This document shows positions 8,026 to 15,747 of a stretch of 27,313 nt of DNA, piece by piece. The stretch is taken from IMG/VR virus record IMGVR_UViG_3300046012_000362, positions 1 through 27,313 of that record; one strand, given 5' to 3'. Origin of the DNA: a virus. The position numbers were made by a program, and so were the translations under genes. Within the stretch, counting starts at the first letter, position 1; each line of letters starts with the position of its first letter. The notes below the pieces were generated by a model. The model did no database searches and was not told the origin of the DNA. It was given only the letters and a program-made list of their open reading frames with translations.

Positions 8026-8178
8026 GCAGAATACTTGAGGTTCGCTGAATGCCATTGGCCTGTCACGCCATACATGAAACTAACGAAACACGCTAGGAGT
8101 GTCAAGTATATTATTGCCCAAGTAGGACATTGGAAGCCGGGGAGCTTTTCTACCATATATGGCCAGCGTAGCAGTAAA

Positions 8179-9006
8179 CTAAACCTGAATCATCCAGGCG
8201 CCGCGGCAACGATAACCGCCGCATGAGCAGAAAACATTGGGCAACTGTCCGTTGTCCATCTTGTTGATCTCTTCGCGCGTCCAACTCTTGCCCTGCGCTA
8301 CGAGCCGCATCAGCCGTAAGCAGAAAACGCGCGTGACTGCATCCACGGGATTGACGTAAACAAAGCGTAGATCCGGCAGCACCCGCCCCTGGATGCGCTG
8401 AAACCCGATGCTATTGACGATGCGGTAATACATCATCAAACTCGTATCGGCCAGCGTGAACGCCTGATCCGCAGCGACGCCCGCGCGGTCTTCCAGGATC
8501 TTCGTCAGTTCCTTTAGGCCGAGTCCGCCAAGACTAAACAGCGTCTTCGACTTCGCCGCTTGCCCGACCGCTTCGACCGTCGCCGCGATATCCGCCATGC
8601 TCGACAGTTTCACCGATTCCAGATAGGCGATATCGGCGTTGCTGAAATCCGGCAGCGGCAGCGGATTCTTCGCAGTGGCATTTATCGCGAAGAGCACTTC
8701 CTGAAACGATGGCGCGGGAGCCGGAAACGTTCGCGCGTAGGCATCGATAACCGATTCCAGACCGGCGCCGTCCAGCGCATCTTGCCACAGCAGCGGTAGC
8801 CGCCGCAATAGCCTTTGATTTGCCGGGACTGCCGCGATTTGTCCATCCGCGTCTATCTTCAGCAACCGGATGAGTCGATGCTCCAGCAGCAATTCGGCCC
8901 GCAGCAGAACCGTATCAAGATCCCGGCGAAAGGCGAGGATGGACGCGTCCACGCGGTCCGATTGCCGCTTGATGACGTCGCGGATCGGTTTCTGGTCATC
9001 CGGCAC
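8179..9006 (-). CDS. Putative head morphogenesis / minor capsid protein (MuF-like C-terminus)
   Basis: A 275-residue protein starting at GTG 9006 and overlapping the upstream stop by 11 nt. The C-terminus carries the signature seen in phage minor head proteins: VTRVFCLRLM, then WTREEINKMDNGQ, then CGGYRCRGAW, matching the pattern FC-L then Yt-eEI-lDNGq then GGY-CRhsW. The N-terminal half is helical, as expected for portal-associated morphogenesis proteins. These are usually minor capsid proteins at or near the portal. Here the gene lies at the head/tail boundary rather than next to the portal. Confidence 0.7.
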   Translation of the reverse strand: MPDDQKPIRDVIKRQSDRVDASILAFRRDLDTVLLRAELLLEHRLIRLLKIDADGQIAAVPANQRLLRRLPLLWQDALDGAGLESVIDAYARTFPAPAPSFQEVLFAINATAKNPLPLPDFSNADIAYLESVKLSSMADIAATVEAVGQAAKSKTLFSLGGLGLKELTKILEDRAGVAADQAFTLADTSLMMYYRIVNSIGFQRIQGRVLPDLRFVYVNPVDAVTRVFCLRLMRLVAQGKSWTREEINKMDNGQLPNVFCSCGGYRCRGAWMIQV

Positions 9007-9304
9007 AAGGCACTATTGGCTTTTGGGGCGTTAAGGGCGCCAAGCACTCGTCGATGGGTATCGTTCCGACTGACCGTTCATGAAATTCCGCTTGCCGTTC
9101 GATGGACGCTATATACTCGTCGCGTCTATCCCTCTCGGTAATCACTTTGCGCCTTGCTTCAGCGAATTGGCCCAGCAGCGCTGATCTTCTTTTCCAAAGG
9201 AAAGCTAAGCGGTCTTCTGCCTTCCTCATTTCCTGATCACACATCTGGAGTTCGTTGATCTTCATCTCCAGGTCCTTTTCGGCATCCCGCACTGTCTCGT
9301 TCAT
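8996..9304 (-). CDS. Small coiled-coil protein
   Basis: 102 residues from the ATG at 9304, which overlaps the upstream TGA in an ATGA. The body is almost wholly charged heptad-like helix (DLEMKINELQMCDQEMRKAE, then long Arg/Glu/Lys runs), predicting a coiled coil. Its stop lies inside the start of the MuF-like gene, so the three genes 9522-8179 are translationally coupled. Function is unknown; a head-neck assembly or scaffold-like role fits the position only. Confidence 0.7.
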   Translation of the reverse strand: MNETVRDAEKDLEMKINELQMCDQEMRKAEDRLAFLWKRRSALLGQFAEARRKVITERDRRDEYIASIERQAEFHERSVGTIPIDECLAPLTPQKPIVPCAG

Positions 9305-9522
9305 GTTCTGGTCATCCGGCCACGATGGTTTATCATGTCCGTTAGCCTTGCGTGGGCTTCCCACAGAGCCTTTTCTGCCTTGTCCATTCTTGCAAGGCAC
9401 TCGTCGGCACTCTGCGCAATTACTCGGACTATCGTGGTCAGTTCCGGCGACGGCCCAATTCGCGGGTCGATACGATCAGCCAATTTGCGCAGAGCGCATG
9501 CCGCCTTTTGCCGCGTTGTCAT
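9301..9522 (-). CDS. Small helical hypothetical protein
   Basis: 73 residues, helical and charged (QKAACALRKLADRIDPRIG, AEKALWEAHARLTDMINH). It starts 16 nt after the neck protein stop and ends in an ATGA overlap with the coiled-coil gene. Not recognised. Conservation of the coupled arrangement is the main support that it is real. Confidence 0.65.
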   Translation of the reverse strand: MTTRQKAACALRKLADRIDPRIGPSPELTTIVRVIAQSADECLARMDKAEKALWEAHARLTDMINHRGRMTRT

Positions 9523-9538
9523 CCTCTATACGTCCAAT

Positions 9539-10546
9539 TTACCCGCGCGTAACGAGGTTGCCAAAAAGGATGTTCGCTGTCGGGTCCGCAAACTGGCCCG
9601 GCTCCAGGCCGTTGCCACTCAGCACCGGCGCATCGGGCAACTGATACGTCTTCGTGGCTATCGGAATCGGATCGCTGTTTTGCAGGTAGAGATCGGTCGC
9701 GCTGCCGCCCACATAGACGTTCCAGTGAGTCGCCGTGAGAAATGGCGCGACGCCCTGCGAGAGTCCGACATGCGGGGGATTGCTGCCATCGGGCGGCATC
9801 AGATTGGCGATACTCACCGATACGACATGATCCTGAGCGAGAGTCATCGACAGCACGGCGCTCGGTCCAGATTCCGCGTTTCCTTTATCGGTTGGCGAGA
9901 CGTATGGCGGCGCGGCGCAATAGGTAATCGCCACAAAAATGCTCTGCTGCGCGGACGTTCCGGTCGCTATCTGCGAAAGATTCGCGGCGCTCCATGATCC
10001 GGCGCGCACGGCGTGCTTTGCTCCCGGCGCATCGAGGTATGCGAACACATACGGCAGGCCGGAGGCACGCAACCGTTCCCAGGCGATCTTGGCGTCGTAT
10101 TCGTACTGCTTGCGCTTGCGCTCGTAGCGGTCTTCGTCTTTCGACGCCCGCAAGCGATTGGACGCGGCGCGAAACAGGATTTGCAGCGCTTCGAACCGCA
10201 CCCATTTCTGGATTTGGGAAACGCTGGCGTTGTAGTAAATATCGTGTGCGACGATCTGATTCAGCCGCAACCGGGCGCGCGTCCCTTGCGAGAACAGGCC
10301 GGTATTGAACACTGCGGACAAATGCGCCTGCTGCCCCGGTTGCCCGTACAGGATCGAAAACAACTGTAACTGCGCTTCGAGCTTATTGCGGCATTCAATC
10401 CAGGCTTCCTCGCAAATCGATCCTGACCCCTCCAGTACGATCGGCGCCGTCGGACCTTTCTGGCACATCTCAATGACCGCGTTTACTTCCGGGTCAAGCG
10501 ATACCAGTTGCGCGCCGGTGATGAGGTCGGAGTCCGTGAAAAGCAT
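9539..10546 (-). CDS. Putative head-tail connector / neck protein
   Basis: A 335-residue protein lying after the coat gene block. The N-terminus is helical with acidic residues (SDLITGAQLVSLDPEVNAVI), resembling head-tail adaptor proteins. The centre has a basic, helical stretch (NRLRASKDEDRYERKRKQYE). The C-terminal third is beta-rich, with a GSNPPHVGLSQGVAPF then HWNVYVGGSATDLYLQ pattern like a fibronectin-type module. A Rho-independent terminator just upstream separates it from the coat operon. Function is inferred from order. Confidence 0.55.
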   Translation of the reverse strand: MLFTDSDLITGAQLVSLDPEVNAVIEMCQKGPTAPIVLEGSGSICEEAWIECRNKLEAQLQLFSILYGQPGQQAHLSAVFNTGLFSQGTRARLRLNQIVAHDIYYNASVSQIQKWVRFEALQILFRAASNRLRASKDEDRYERKRKQYEYDAKIAWERLRASGLPYVFAYLDAPGAKHAVRAGSWSAANLSQIATGTSAQQSIFVAITYCAAPPYVSPTDKGNAESGPSAVLSMTLAQDHVVSVSIANLMPPDGSNPPHVGLSQGVAPFLTATHWNVYVGGSATDLYLQNSDPIPIATKTYQLPDAPVLSGNGLEPGQFADPTANILFGNLVTRG

Positions 10547-10555
10547 TTATTGGTT

Positions 10556-10587
10556 AAAAAGGCGAGAGGGCGTTTCAGCCCTCCCGC
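10556..10587 (-). terminator. Rho-independent terminator after the coat gene block
   Basis: On the minus strand GCGGGAGGGC (10587-10578) pairs with GCCCTCTCGC (10571-10562), with one G.U and a TGAAAC loop, followed by CTTTTT. It lies only about 10 nt before the start of the neck gene 9539-10546, so it should reduce neck and tail expression relative to coat. Confidence 0.85.
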
Positions 10588-10615
10588 GAGTGAGGTAAGT
10601 GAGCGGAGGAAGGAA

Positions 10616-10990
10616 CTACTGCTCCAGCCAGCCGTGCACCTTGACGGAGCCGGGAGTGCTGGAGATCGCCTGCGTGTTGAAGCGCAGTTTGGTATTGGTT
10701 GCGCCGAAACGCGCCTGTGGGATCTGGTAAGATCGCACGCTCAGAGCCACGCCGTCGCGGTCCATGCCTCCGACGAACGAGAACACATACGGCTGAAGCA
10801 CATCGGAGAATGGGGTTACATTCGCCGTGTCCTCCAGTGCGATTTGCGCCGATTTGCCAGCGGAAAGACCGCTAACTTCAATCTTTACCGTGTAGTCGCC
10901 GGATAGCGCCGAGGTGTCGAGAGAGCCGGTGATGGCTCCCGTTGCGGTGACGCTTTGAGCGCCCGTGGTGATGTCTTTGAGTACGGCCAT
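10616..10990 (-). CDS. Small beta-rich capsid-associated protein
   Basis: 124 residues, Ser/Thr/Gly/Val-rich with little helix (GAITGSLDTSALSGDYTVKI; SYQIPQARFGATNTKLRF). It follows the coat gene by one small gene and lies before a terminator, so it is probably made at high level with the coat. A capsid decoration or head-tail joining role is possible. No family was recognised. The start at 10990 is 6 nt after the preceding stop. Confidence 0.65.
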   Translation of the reverse strand: MAVLKDITTGAQSVTATGAITGSLDTSALSGDYTVKIEVSGLSAGKSAQIALEDTANVTPFSDVLQPYVFSFVGGMDRDGVALSVRSYQIPQARFGATNTKLRFNTQAISSTPGSVKVHGWLEQ

Positions 10991-10996
10991 ATTTGC

Positions 10997-11344
10997 CTAC
11001 TTTCTGGCGCTGCGCGCCGGTTCCATAATTTGCGGCGGCGCTTGATGCCCAAATTCGAATATCTTCATTCGATTTTTGAGTTCCTTTTGCGCCAGCTCTT
11101 GTTCGCGTTTCGTCCGTTCAGCCTTAAATGCTTCGATTTCCTCGGCTGTAGACAGGCGGTGCGTGTTGTCGATGATGCACTTTGCGGCAACGGTCGGCGT
11201 TGCTTCGCACACTTTGCCCCCGACGAGCCCGCGCAATCTGTCCTCTTTCGAGGTGATGTGCGCGAACCCTTCGGGAGAAGCAGAAGAGATTTGCGAGGCC
11301 TCTGACCTCACAAATCCCCAGTACTGCGCTAAATCCATTGGCAT
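10997..11344 (-). CDS. Hypothetical protein downstream of coat
   Basis: 115 residues. The N-terminal half is globular with two cysteines (GGKVCEATPTVAAKCIIDN) and the C-terminal half is a charged helix (EEIEAFKAERTKREQELAQK). AAAGGAA lies about 10 nt before the ATG. Position between the coat and the beta-rich protein suggests a head accessory. Not recognised. Confidence 0.65.
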   Translation of the reverse strand: MPMDLAQYWGFVRSEASQISSASPEGFAHITSKEDRLRGLVGGKVCEATPTVAAKCIIDNTHRLSTAEEIEAFKAERTKREQELAQKELKNRMKIFEFGHQAPPQIMEPARSARK

Positions 11345-11365
11345 GACTTGATGGTTCCTTTTTGC

Positions 11366-12268
11366 TTAGTCGCTCTGCACTTGCACGCCGAACGAGTTTC
11401 GGAGCACTCCGCAGCCGTAGAAGGCGTCAATTGTGACCTGTTGGGCCAGGGTGCCGGGCTGATAGGACAGCACCACGCGCATACCGAAGTTGCCCATCTC
11501 GACGTACTCGGCAATCGCGCCGGTGCCAGGAAGTGGCTGCGGCAGGCGGCGCATCACGAGCGCGATGGCATCGCGGGCAAATGCAAGATTGTAGGTGGTC
11601 GAAGAAGGCTTGGCGACCAACTGCGACCGCACAATCACGAAGTCTTTTAATTTTCCGACTTGTCCGGTGACAAGTGCGTCTACGCCGGCCTGCCCGATGG
11701 TCTGAAATTCAGAAAAACGCGGCAGTAGTCGCACTTCGCTGTACGCTGTGCCACTAGTGACCAAAAACTTGGGCGCTGCGGGAGGCACCTTGGCAGTGAA
11801 CAGTGCCGTCTCGGCGCCGTCCAGCCGGGCTTCATCGAACGCCGTCGCTCCGCCCTGGGCGCTGTTGAAGGTGAACTGCGGATAGAGGCTCAGTAGGTCG
11901 CTTTCGATCTTTTCCGCGACGGAAATTACCGCCGGGTTCATGTAGGTACGGAGCACGTCTACCGCTGTGATCGCCCGTGTCACATCAGGCAGGATGAAGC
12001 TGCATTCAGCGTGAGTGTTTAGAACGATCTGCGCATTGCCGAGGCTCGGGGTCTGCGCTTGTACAGATCCGCCTTCCGCGAGGTTATTCGCGGCCAGGAC
12101 GGGCGGGATTGCCACGTTTACGGTGTCGCCGGCTTGCCCCAGTGTCGGTTCAAACTGTCTGTTGACAAGGTTGCCCATCACGAGATTGCTCATGAGCGCC
12201 GGGAGGGCCTCAGCAGCAACCAATTTCACGATGGCGTTCGCCATATTGGCAGAGGTAAGTGTTGCCAT
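11366..12268 (-). CDS. Major capsid (coat) protein, P22 gp5-like
   Basis: A 300-residue protein with AAGGAG 7 nt before ATG and the 25-bp hairpin leader before that. The N-terminal pattern (MSNLVMGNLVNRQFEP, then GDTVNVAIPP) is that of the P22 coat family, which keeps the HK97 fold. The middle carries long helix and beta segments typical of the family. It follows the scaffold gene directly. It is expected to form the icosahedral shell as hundreds of copies. A separate maturation protease is not obvious nearby, in keeping with P22-like capsids, which do not need coat cleavage. Confidence 0.85.
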   Translation of the reverse strand: MATLTSANMANAIVKLVAAEALPALMSNLVMGNLVNRQFEPTLGQAGDTVNVAIPPVLAANNLAEGGSVQAQTPSLGNAQIVLNTHAECSFILPDVTRAITAVDVLRTYMNPAVISVAEKIESDLLSLYPQFTFNSAQGGATAFDEARLDGAETALFTAKVPPAAPKFLVTSGTAYSEVRLLPRFSEFQTIGQAGVDALVTGQVGKLKDFVIVRSQLVAKPSSTTYNLAFARDAIALVMRRLPQPLPGTGAIAEYVEMGNFGMRVVLSYQPGTLAQQVTIDAFYGCGVLRNSFGVQVQSD

Positions 12269-12275
12269 GTTGTAA

Positions 12276-12300
12276 CTCCTTCTGCCTCAACGGCAGTAGT
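12276..12300 (-). repeat. 25-bp leader element of the coat gene (copy 1)
   Basis: Identical over 25 bp to 5395-5419. It carries the CTGCC-GTTGA-GGCAG hairpin directly before AAGGAG and the coat ATG. The surrounding sequences differ, so the shared block is sharply bounded. Confidence 0.8.
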
Positions 12301-12322
12301 TTCGGGTGTTTTTTTACTTCTT

Positions 12323-13054
12323 TTACTTGGTGCTATTTGCGATGAATGCAGCGAGATCGGCCCTCGCTCTATCAAGCAATTCGCTGCTGGCGCCTGGCTT
12401 CACTTGGTCCCAATCCACGGCTTTTGCCGAGTGTTGCTGGGATCGTCCGCTGCCCGCGCCATTCACATTGACCGGCGGCAGATAATGCGGCCGGGCTTCG
12501 ATGTAATCCTTGACGTAAACGTCGAGATTCGCATCGTCACCGGCATACAGTCTGCCGTTATCGTCGCGTTTGATCTTGCCGGAAAGAATCTCGAACAGGT
12601 CATCCGCGGCGCCAGATACCAGTTGATGTTTGCTGATTTCGGCCCGTAGAATGCTGTCTGCTTCTTTCCTTTGCGCCGATTCCTTGGTGCGCCGGTTCTC
12701 TTCCGTGAGACTGTTGATTTGATCTTGGAAGGTCTTCAACTGCCTCTGGAGAATGGTCACTTCTGGATTCGGCTTGTCGCCTTTGCCATTCCCTGCCGGT
12801 TCCGGTGTTGGGTCCGGTTCGGGGGTAGGCTCAGACTTGGCGGGTTGCGCTGATACGAACTTGGTGAAATCATTCTTCATGTTCTTCGCAAACCCATTGA
12901 GGGTTTTGTTGAACTCGTCGAAGATTCCCTTTTTGAACGTATCGGGATCAAACGCTGGTTTTGGTTCCCCGGAATTATTCGAATCGCCGGCTCCGGCTCC
13001 GGCAGCGCCCGGCTCGTCTGCGAACAGCGAGCCAAGCAGAAAACGGTTAAACAT
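12323..13054 (-). CDS. Scaffolding protein
   Basis: A 243-residue acidic, helical protein directly upstream of the coat gene, the usual place for scaffold. The first 100 residues are low-complexity (Gly/Ala/Pro/Glu), then comes a coiled coil (TILQRQLKTFQDQINSLTEE) and a charged C-terminal helix (ELLDRARADLAAFIAN), which in scaffolds binds coat. There is no sign of a Ser-protease motif. TGGAG lies 4 nt before the ATG. Confidence 0.82.
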   Translation of the reverse strand: MFNRFLLGSLFADEPGAAGAGAGDSNNSGEPKPAFDPDTFKKGIFDEFNKTLNGFAKNMKNDFTKFVSAQPAKSEPTPEPDPTPEPAGNGKGDKPNPEVTILQRQLKTFQDQINSLTEENRRTKESAQRKEADSILRAEISKHQLVSGAADDLFEILSGKIKRDDNGRLYAGDDANLDVYVKDYIEARPHYLPPVNVNGAGSGRSQQHSAKAVDWDQVKPGASSELLDRARADLAAFIANSTK

Positions 13055-13065
13055 GGGACTCCATT

Positions 13066-13080
13066 CCGTCTCGCGACGGT
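13066..13080 (-). promoter_or_regulatory. GNRA hairpin in the scaffold leader
   Basis: On the minus strand CCGTC-GCGA-GACGG forms a 5-bp stem with a GCGA tetraloop just before the scaffold ribosome site. Thirteen bases are identical to 5482-5494. It may stabilise the leader. Confidence 0.5.
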
Positions 13081-13163
13081 ATTCCCCTGGAGACTGCCAG
13101 GCCAGTTTGGTTTTGAGTGTTACCCGTGATTACGCCCACGGCGGCGGTAATGCAAAATTGTTG

Positions 13164-13370
13164 TTACGATGCGACCCAATGCTCATCCATCAAATCGGCC
13201 ATGATGGTCGCCATGAGCCGTATGATCTGCTGGCGGCTGAGTTTCAGAGCGGGCGATCCGGGCGCGGAGTCGAGGCCAATGTAGTACAGGTCATCGCCGA
13301 TCCGTTTCGCGAATGGCGCGAAGGACGCATCGGGCGATAGCTCGATGATGAGTTGCGCGTCCGATTCCAT
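13164..13370 (-). CDS. Small hypothetical protein
   Basis: 68 residues, acidic, with a helical C-terminus (SRQQIIRLMATIMADLMDEH). It starts 3 nt after the preceding stop. Not recognised. The rest of the gap to the scaffold (13055-13163) holds only its leader hairpin. Confidence 0.55.
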   Translation of the reverse strand: MESDAQLIIELSPDASFAPFAKRIGDDLYYIGLDSAPGSPALKLSRQQIIRLMATIMADLMDEHWVAS

Positions 13371-13373
13371 GCG

Positions 13374-13574
13374 TTACTGCAAGCGGCCTAGCAATTGCAC
13401 GGCGTAGCTCTGCTCCTGCTGCGTCGCGTCTCGCTTTGCGAAATGCGTCAGCAGCAATTTGAGGGATTCCTTCACGGGATCGCTTGTCGGCTGTGGCGCC
13501 ACTACTGCGGCTTTTACTTCCGCCGCTTTCGGCGCTTCTACTGCTTCCGGTTTTGTTTTTATTTCATCTGCCAT
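13374..13574 (-). CDS. Small Ala/Lys-rich hypothetical protein
   Basis: 66 residues: a Lys/Ala/Pro/Val-rich disordered N-terminus then a helix (VKESLKLLLTHFAKRD). AGGAG lies about 9 nt before the ATG. It follows the portal stop by 12 nt. It may bind DNA or head proteins, but this is only a composition-based guess. Confidence 0.6.
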   Translation of the reverse strand: MADEIKTKPEAVEAPKAAEVKAAVVAPQPTSDPVKESLKLLLTHFAKRDATQQEQSYAVQLLGRLQ

Positions 13575-13586
13575 AAACCTGTGCTC

Positions 13587-15161
13587 CTATGCGGCCGCTG
13601 CCGCGTCCTCGAATAGCCGCGGGCTGATGCCCTTCGATGCCGCCTGCAACTTTTGGCTCATTGCCTGCTGCTGCTGATCCAGTTCGAGCGCCGTCGGATT
13701 CTTCTCTATCTCGCTCTTGATCTGTTCCATCTTTTCGCGGCTCAGATCTGGCAGCGTGATTTCCACAATCCGATTCGCGATTTCGCGCTGGTACTCCGGC
13801 GAATTGACTTCCACAATGCTCGTGGCTCGCTCGATCACTTCCAGTTCGATCACATCGTCGCGATCCGCGAAGTTCATGCCCTGCACGTCTGCCACGACGC
13901 TGATGCCCATACGGGTGATCGCGGCATTGAGCACCCGCTGAATGCCGGTGCGCGCCTGATCGCCCAAGGCGGCAGCTACATCGCGCGCTGGCATCATGTC
14001 CTGCTCCTTGCTATAGCCACTTTGCGCCGATGCTGATGCCGAGGCCGAGCGGCCCTGCGTCACGAGATACGCGAGGCGATAGACTTCTTCGCGCAATTCC
14101 TTGATGCGCTCTTGCGAGGCCGAAAACGCTTTGCCGGACTGCTCCAGAAATTCGGCTTTGTCATCCTTGCCGAACTGCATGAAATAGCCTTCGCCCTTCG
14201 AAACCTTGTCTACAGCCTTATCGCTGTAGATCGTCAGCATCGCGAGATTGGTCATTTCGAGCGCCCAATCGTAGGAATTCTCGTGATTGAGCAAGCGCAC
14301 CAGCGGCGAATCGACGCGATTGCCGATCCAGATGCTCGTATCGATGACCTGCCGGAACAGCGGCACGATCTGCTGATCGGCAAGCGAATGCGGATGCGGG
14401 AATCCCTGGATTATGGTCGCGTTCGCATCGGGAGGATTGTCGCCCAGCGCATTCAGCAACTGCGTCTGATCTTTTTTGCGCTCATACTCGTAAGCGGCGA
14501 CTTGATCGCGCGTGAACACATACCAGCGGTCGAACACTTTCGGCTCTTGAAATGGGTCATCCTGCACGGTAGCCAGTAATTTGACCACCGCCCATTCGAG
14601 GTTGCCCTGTTCATCCTCATACCAGTTGATGACATCCTGCGGGTTGTAGCATCGCAGAATCGGGCGCAGGCCCCCGCTCGCCTGTTGCTGCGCGCGCGAG
14701 GCGAATTCTCCCTGGACCGGCACATCGATCAGCACATACGCTGTCGAATACAGCAATACGGCCGGCTCGACGGAACGCCGCCAGAAATCGATTAGCGGTG
14801 TCGAGGCGAGGTCCACGTCCTCCTGGAATACGGCCACCTGCTGCTTGATCTTGTCGGACGCTTCTACGTCGGTATCCGGCGATCTGAGAACGATGGACGG
14901 CGGCTCCTTAAACAGTGCGCTCAGATACCAGCCGATGATATTGCCGAGATGGTTCGCGTACGTGAATCGCGCAATGCGATCCGTATATACGTCGGGCATC
15001 TCCATCGGGCGCTTCGCGAGGAACTCCATCGCGCACGACTTGAGGGTGTGGCCGCCTTCGTACAGTTTGCGGGCGCGCTCCCATTGGCCGATGCACGATT
15101 TATGCGTCTCATGCCGTGCATCGATCGTCTTGATGGCGATCTGTTCCGGGAATTGGATCAT
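13587..15161 (-). CDS. Portal protein
   Basis: A 524-residue protein between the terminase and scaffold/coat, the expected slot for portal. It has the layout of the DUF4055-type phage portals: Tyr/Asn-containing helical start (FTYANHLGNIIGWYLSALF), then PPSIVLRSPD, then FWRRSVEPAVLLYSTAYVLI, the clip and stem, and a Gln-rich helical C-terminus (QQQQAMSQKLQAASK). Twelve copies would form the DNA channel and the terminase docking site. Assignment by order plus sequence style. Confidence 0.82.
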   Translation of the reverse strand: MIQFPEQIAIKTIDARHETHKSCIGQWERARKLYEGGHTLKSCAMEFLAKRPMEMPDVYTDRIARFTYANHLGNIIGWYLSALFKEPPSIVLRSPDTDVEASDKIKQQVAVFQEDVDLASTPLIDFWRRSVEPAVLLYSTAYVLIDVPVQGEFASRAQQQASGGLRPILRCYNPQDVINWYEDEQGNLEWAVVKLLATVQDDPFQEPKVFDRWYVFTRDQVAAYEYERKKDQTQLLNALGDNPPDANATIIQGFPHPHSLADQQIVPLFRQVIDTSIWIGNRVDSPLVRLLNHENSYDWALEMTNLAMLTIYSDKAVDKVSKGEGYFMQFGKDDKAEFLEQSGKAFSASQERIKELREEVYRLAYLVTQGRSASASASAQSGYSKEQDMMPARDVAAALGDQARTGIQRVLNAAITRMGISVVADVQGMNFADRDDVIELEVIERATSIVEVNSPEYQREIANRIVEITLPDLSREKMEQIKSEIEKNPTALELDQQQQAMSQKLQAASKGISPRLFEDAAAAA

Positions 15162-15164
15162 TGA

Positions 15165-15287
15165 TTACCTGCTGCGCGGCTGAAAGATAAACGCCATGCT
15201 GAAATAGCGGCGCACGCGAATCGCGTAGAAAGTTGCCGCTGCCCGAGAGGCGGCATGGCCGAAACGTAGGCCACAGCCAACTAGCAT
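15165..15287 (-). CDS. Micro-protein filling the spike base to portal gap
   Basis: A 40-residue frame whose ATG follows the spike base TAA directly and whose TAA is 3 nt before the portal ATG, so it fills the gap exactly. It is basic and partly hydrophobic (ATFYAIRVRRYFSMAFIFQP). No family. The fit to the gap is the main support; it could be a chance frame. Confidence 0.45.
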   Translation of the reverse strand: MLVGCGLRFGHAASRAAATFYAIRVRRYFSMAFIFQPRSR

Positions 15288-15554
15288 TTAGTACAGCCCC
15301 AGGATGCTGGTGGCTGTCGTGCCAGTGGCCCAAATGCGTGAGGCCGCGATGGGATGAATTATGCCGCCGGATAGCCCGATGAACGTAACGGCTGATCCAT
15401 CCTGGGCAAGCGTCACCTTTAGATCGCCGCCAACGCCCACGTAGATTCCGCGCGTTTCGAAGGTCATATCTACCGAGTCGCTGGGCGTGATGGCGGCGCC
15501 GGAGGAAACCGGGCCGTTTATCTGCTTAGTCAGATGATGATTGTTCGTTGCCAT
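15288..15554 (-). CDS. Head spike base protein (RcGTA Rcc01079-like)
   Basis: 88 residues matching the pattern of the spike base family named for the Rhodobacter capsulatus gene transfer agent: an SVDMTFETRGIYVGVGGDLK segment, then a short hydrophobic turn with HPIAASRIWATGTTATSI, ending in LGLY. In RcGTA this protein anchors the head spikes that bind the host surface. It lies between the TerL-coupled small gene and the portal. Its start lies inside the upstream gene (29-nt overlap). The spike fibre itself is not recognised here. Confidence 0.75.
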   Translation of the reverse strand: MATNNHHLTKQINGPVSSGAAITPSDSVDMTFETRGIYVGVGGDLKVTLAQDGSAVTFIGLSGGIIHPIAASRIWATGTTATSILGLY

Positions 15555-15747
15555 TTACTTTCTTTCCGTGCCGGTCTTTGGCTACGCTGCCGATTAACCC
15601 TTTGATATAACCGGTTCTGCCAATTGGGCGCTTCAAGCCCCATGACGGCTCGGTTTCGTCGAGCCATTCGATAGCTTTCTCGATGAGATTTCGATACTGT
15701 TCGCCAAAACGGGCAATCAGTTTCTCTGTCTGCGCCCGATCCGTCAC
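15526..15747 (-). CDS. Small basic protein coupled to TerL
   Basis: 73 residues from the GTG at 15747, which overlaps the TerL stop (GTGTGA). An alternative frame extension to 15831 would overlap TerL far more. The sequence is helical (EKLIARFGEQYRNLIEKAIE) then basic (SVAKDRHGKKVNG). The tight overlap implies coupled translation. Function unknown. Confidence 0.6.
   Translation of the reverse strand: MTDRAQTEKLIARFGEQYRNLIEKAIEWLDETEPSWGLKRPIGRTGYIKGLIGSVAKDRHGKKVNGNEQSSSD

Noticed and set aside
7737-8156. A 139-residue minus-strand frame with two hydrophobic segments
   Set aside because: It conflicts with a plus-strand frame; neither is strong. Kept only as an alternative in the 7798-8025 entry.
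8990-9320. A 15-bp direct repeat (8990-9004 and 9306-9320) flanking the coiled-coil gene
   Set aside because: The distance (316 bp) breaks the frame on excision and both copies encode ordinary start or end regions; probably chance.
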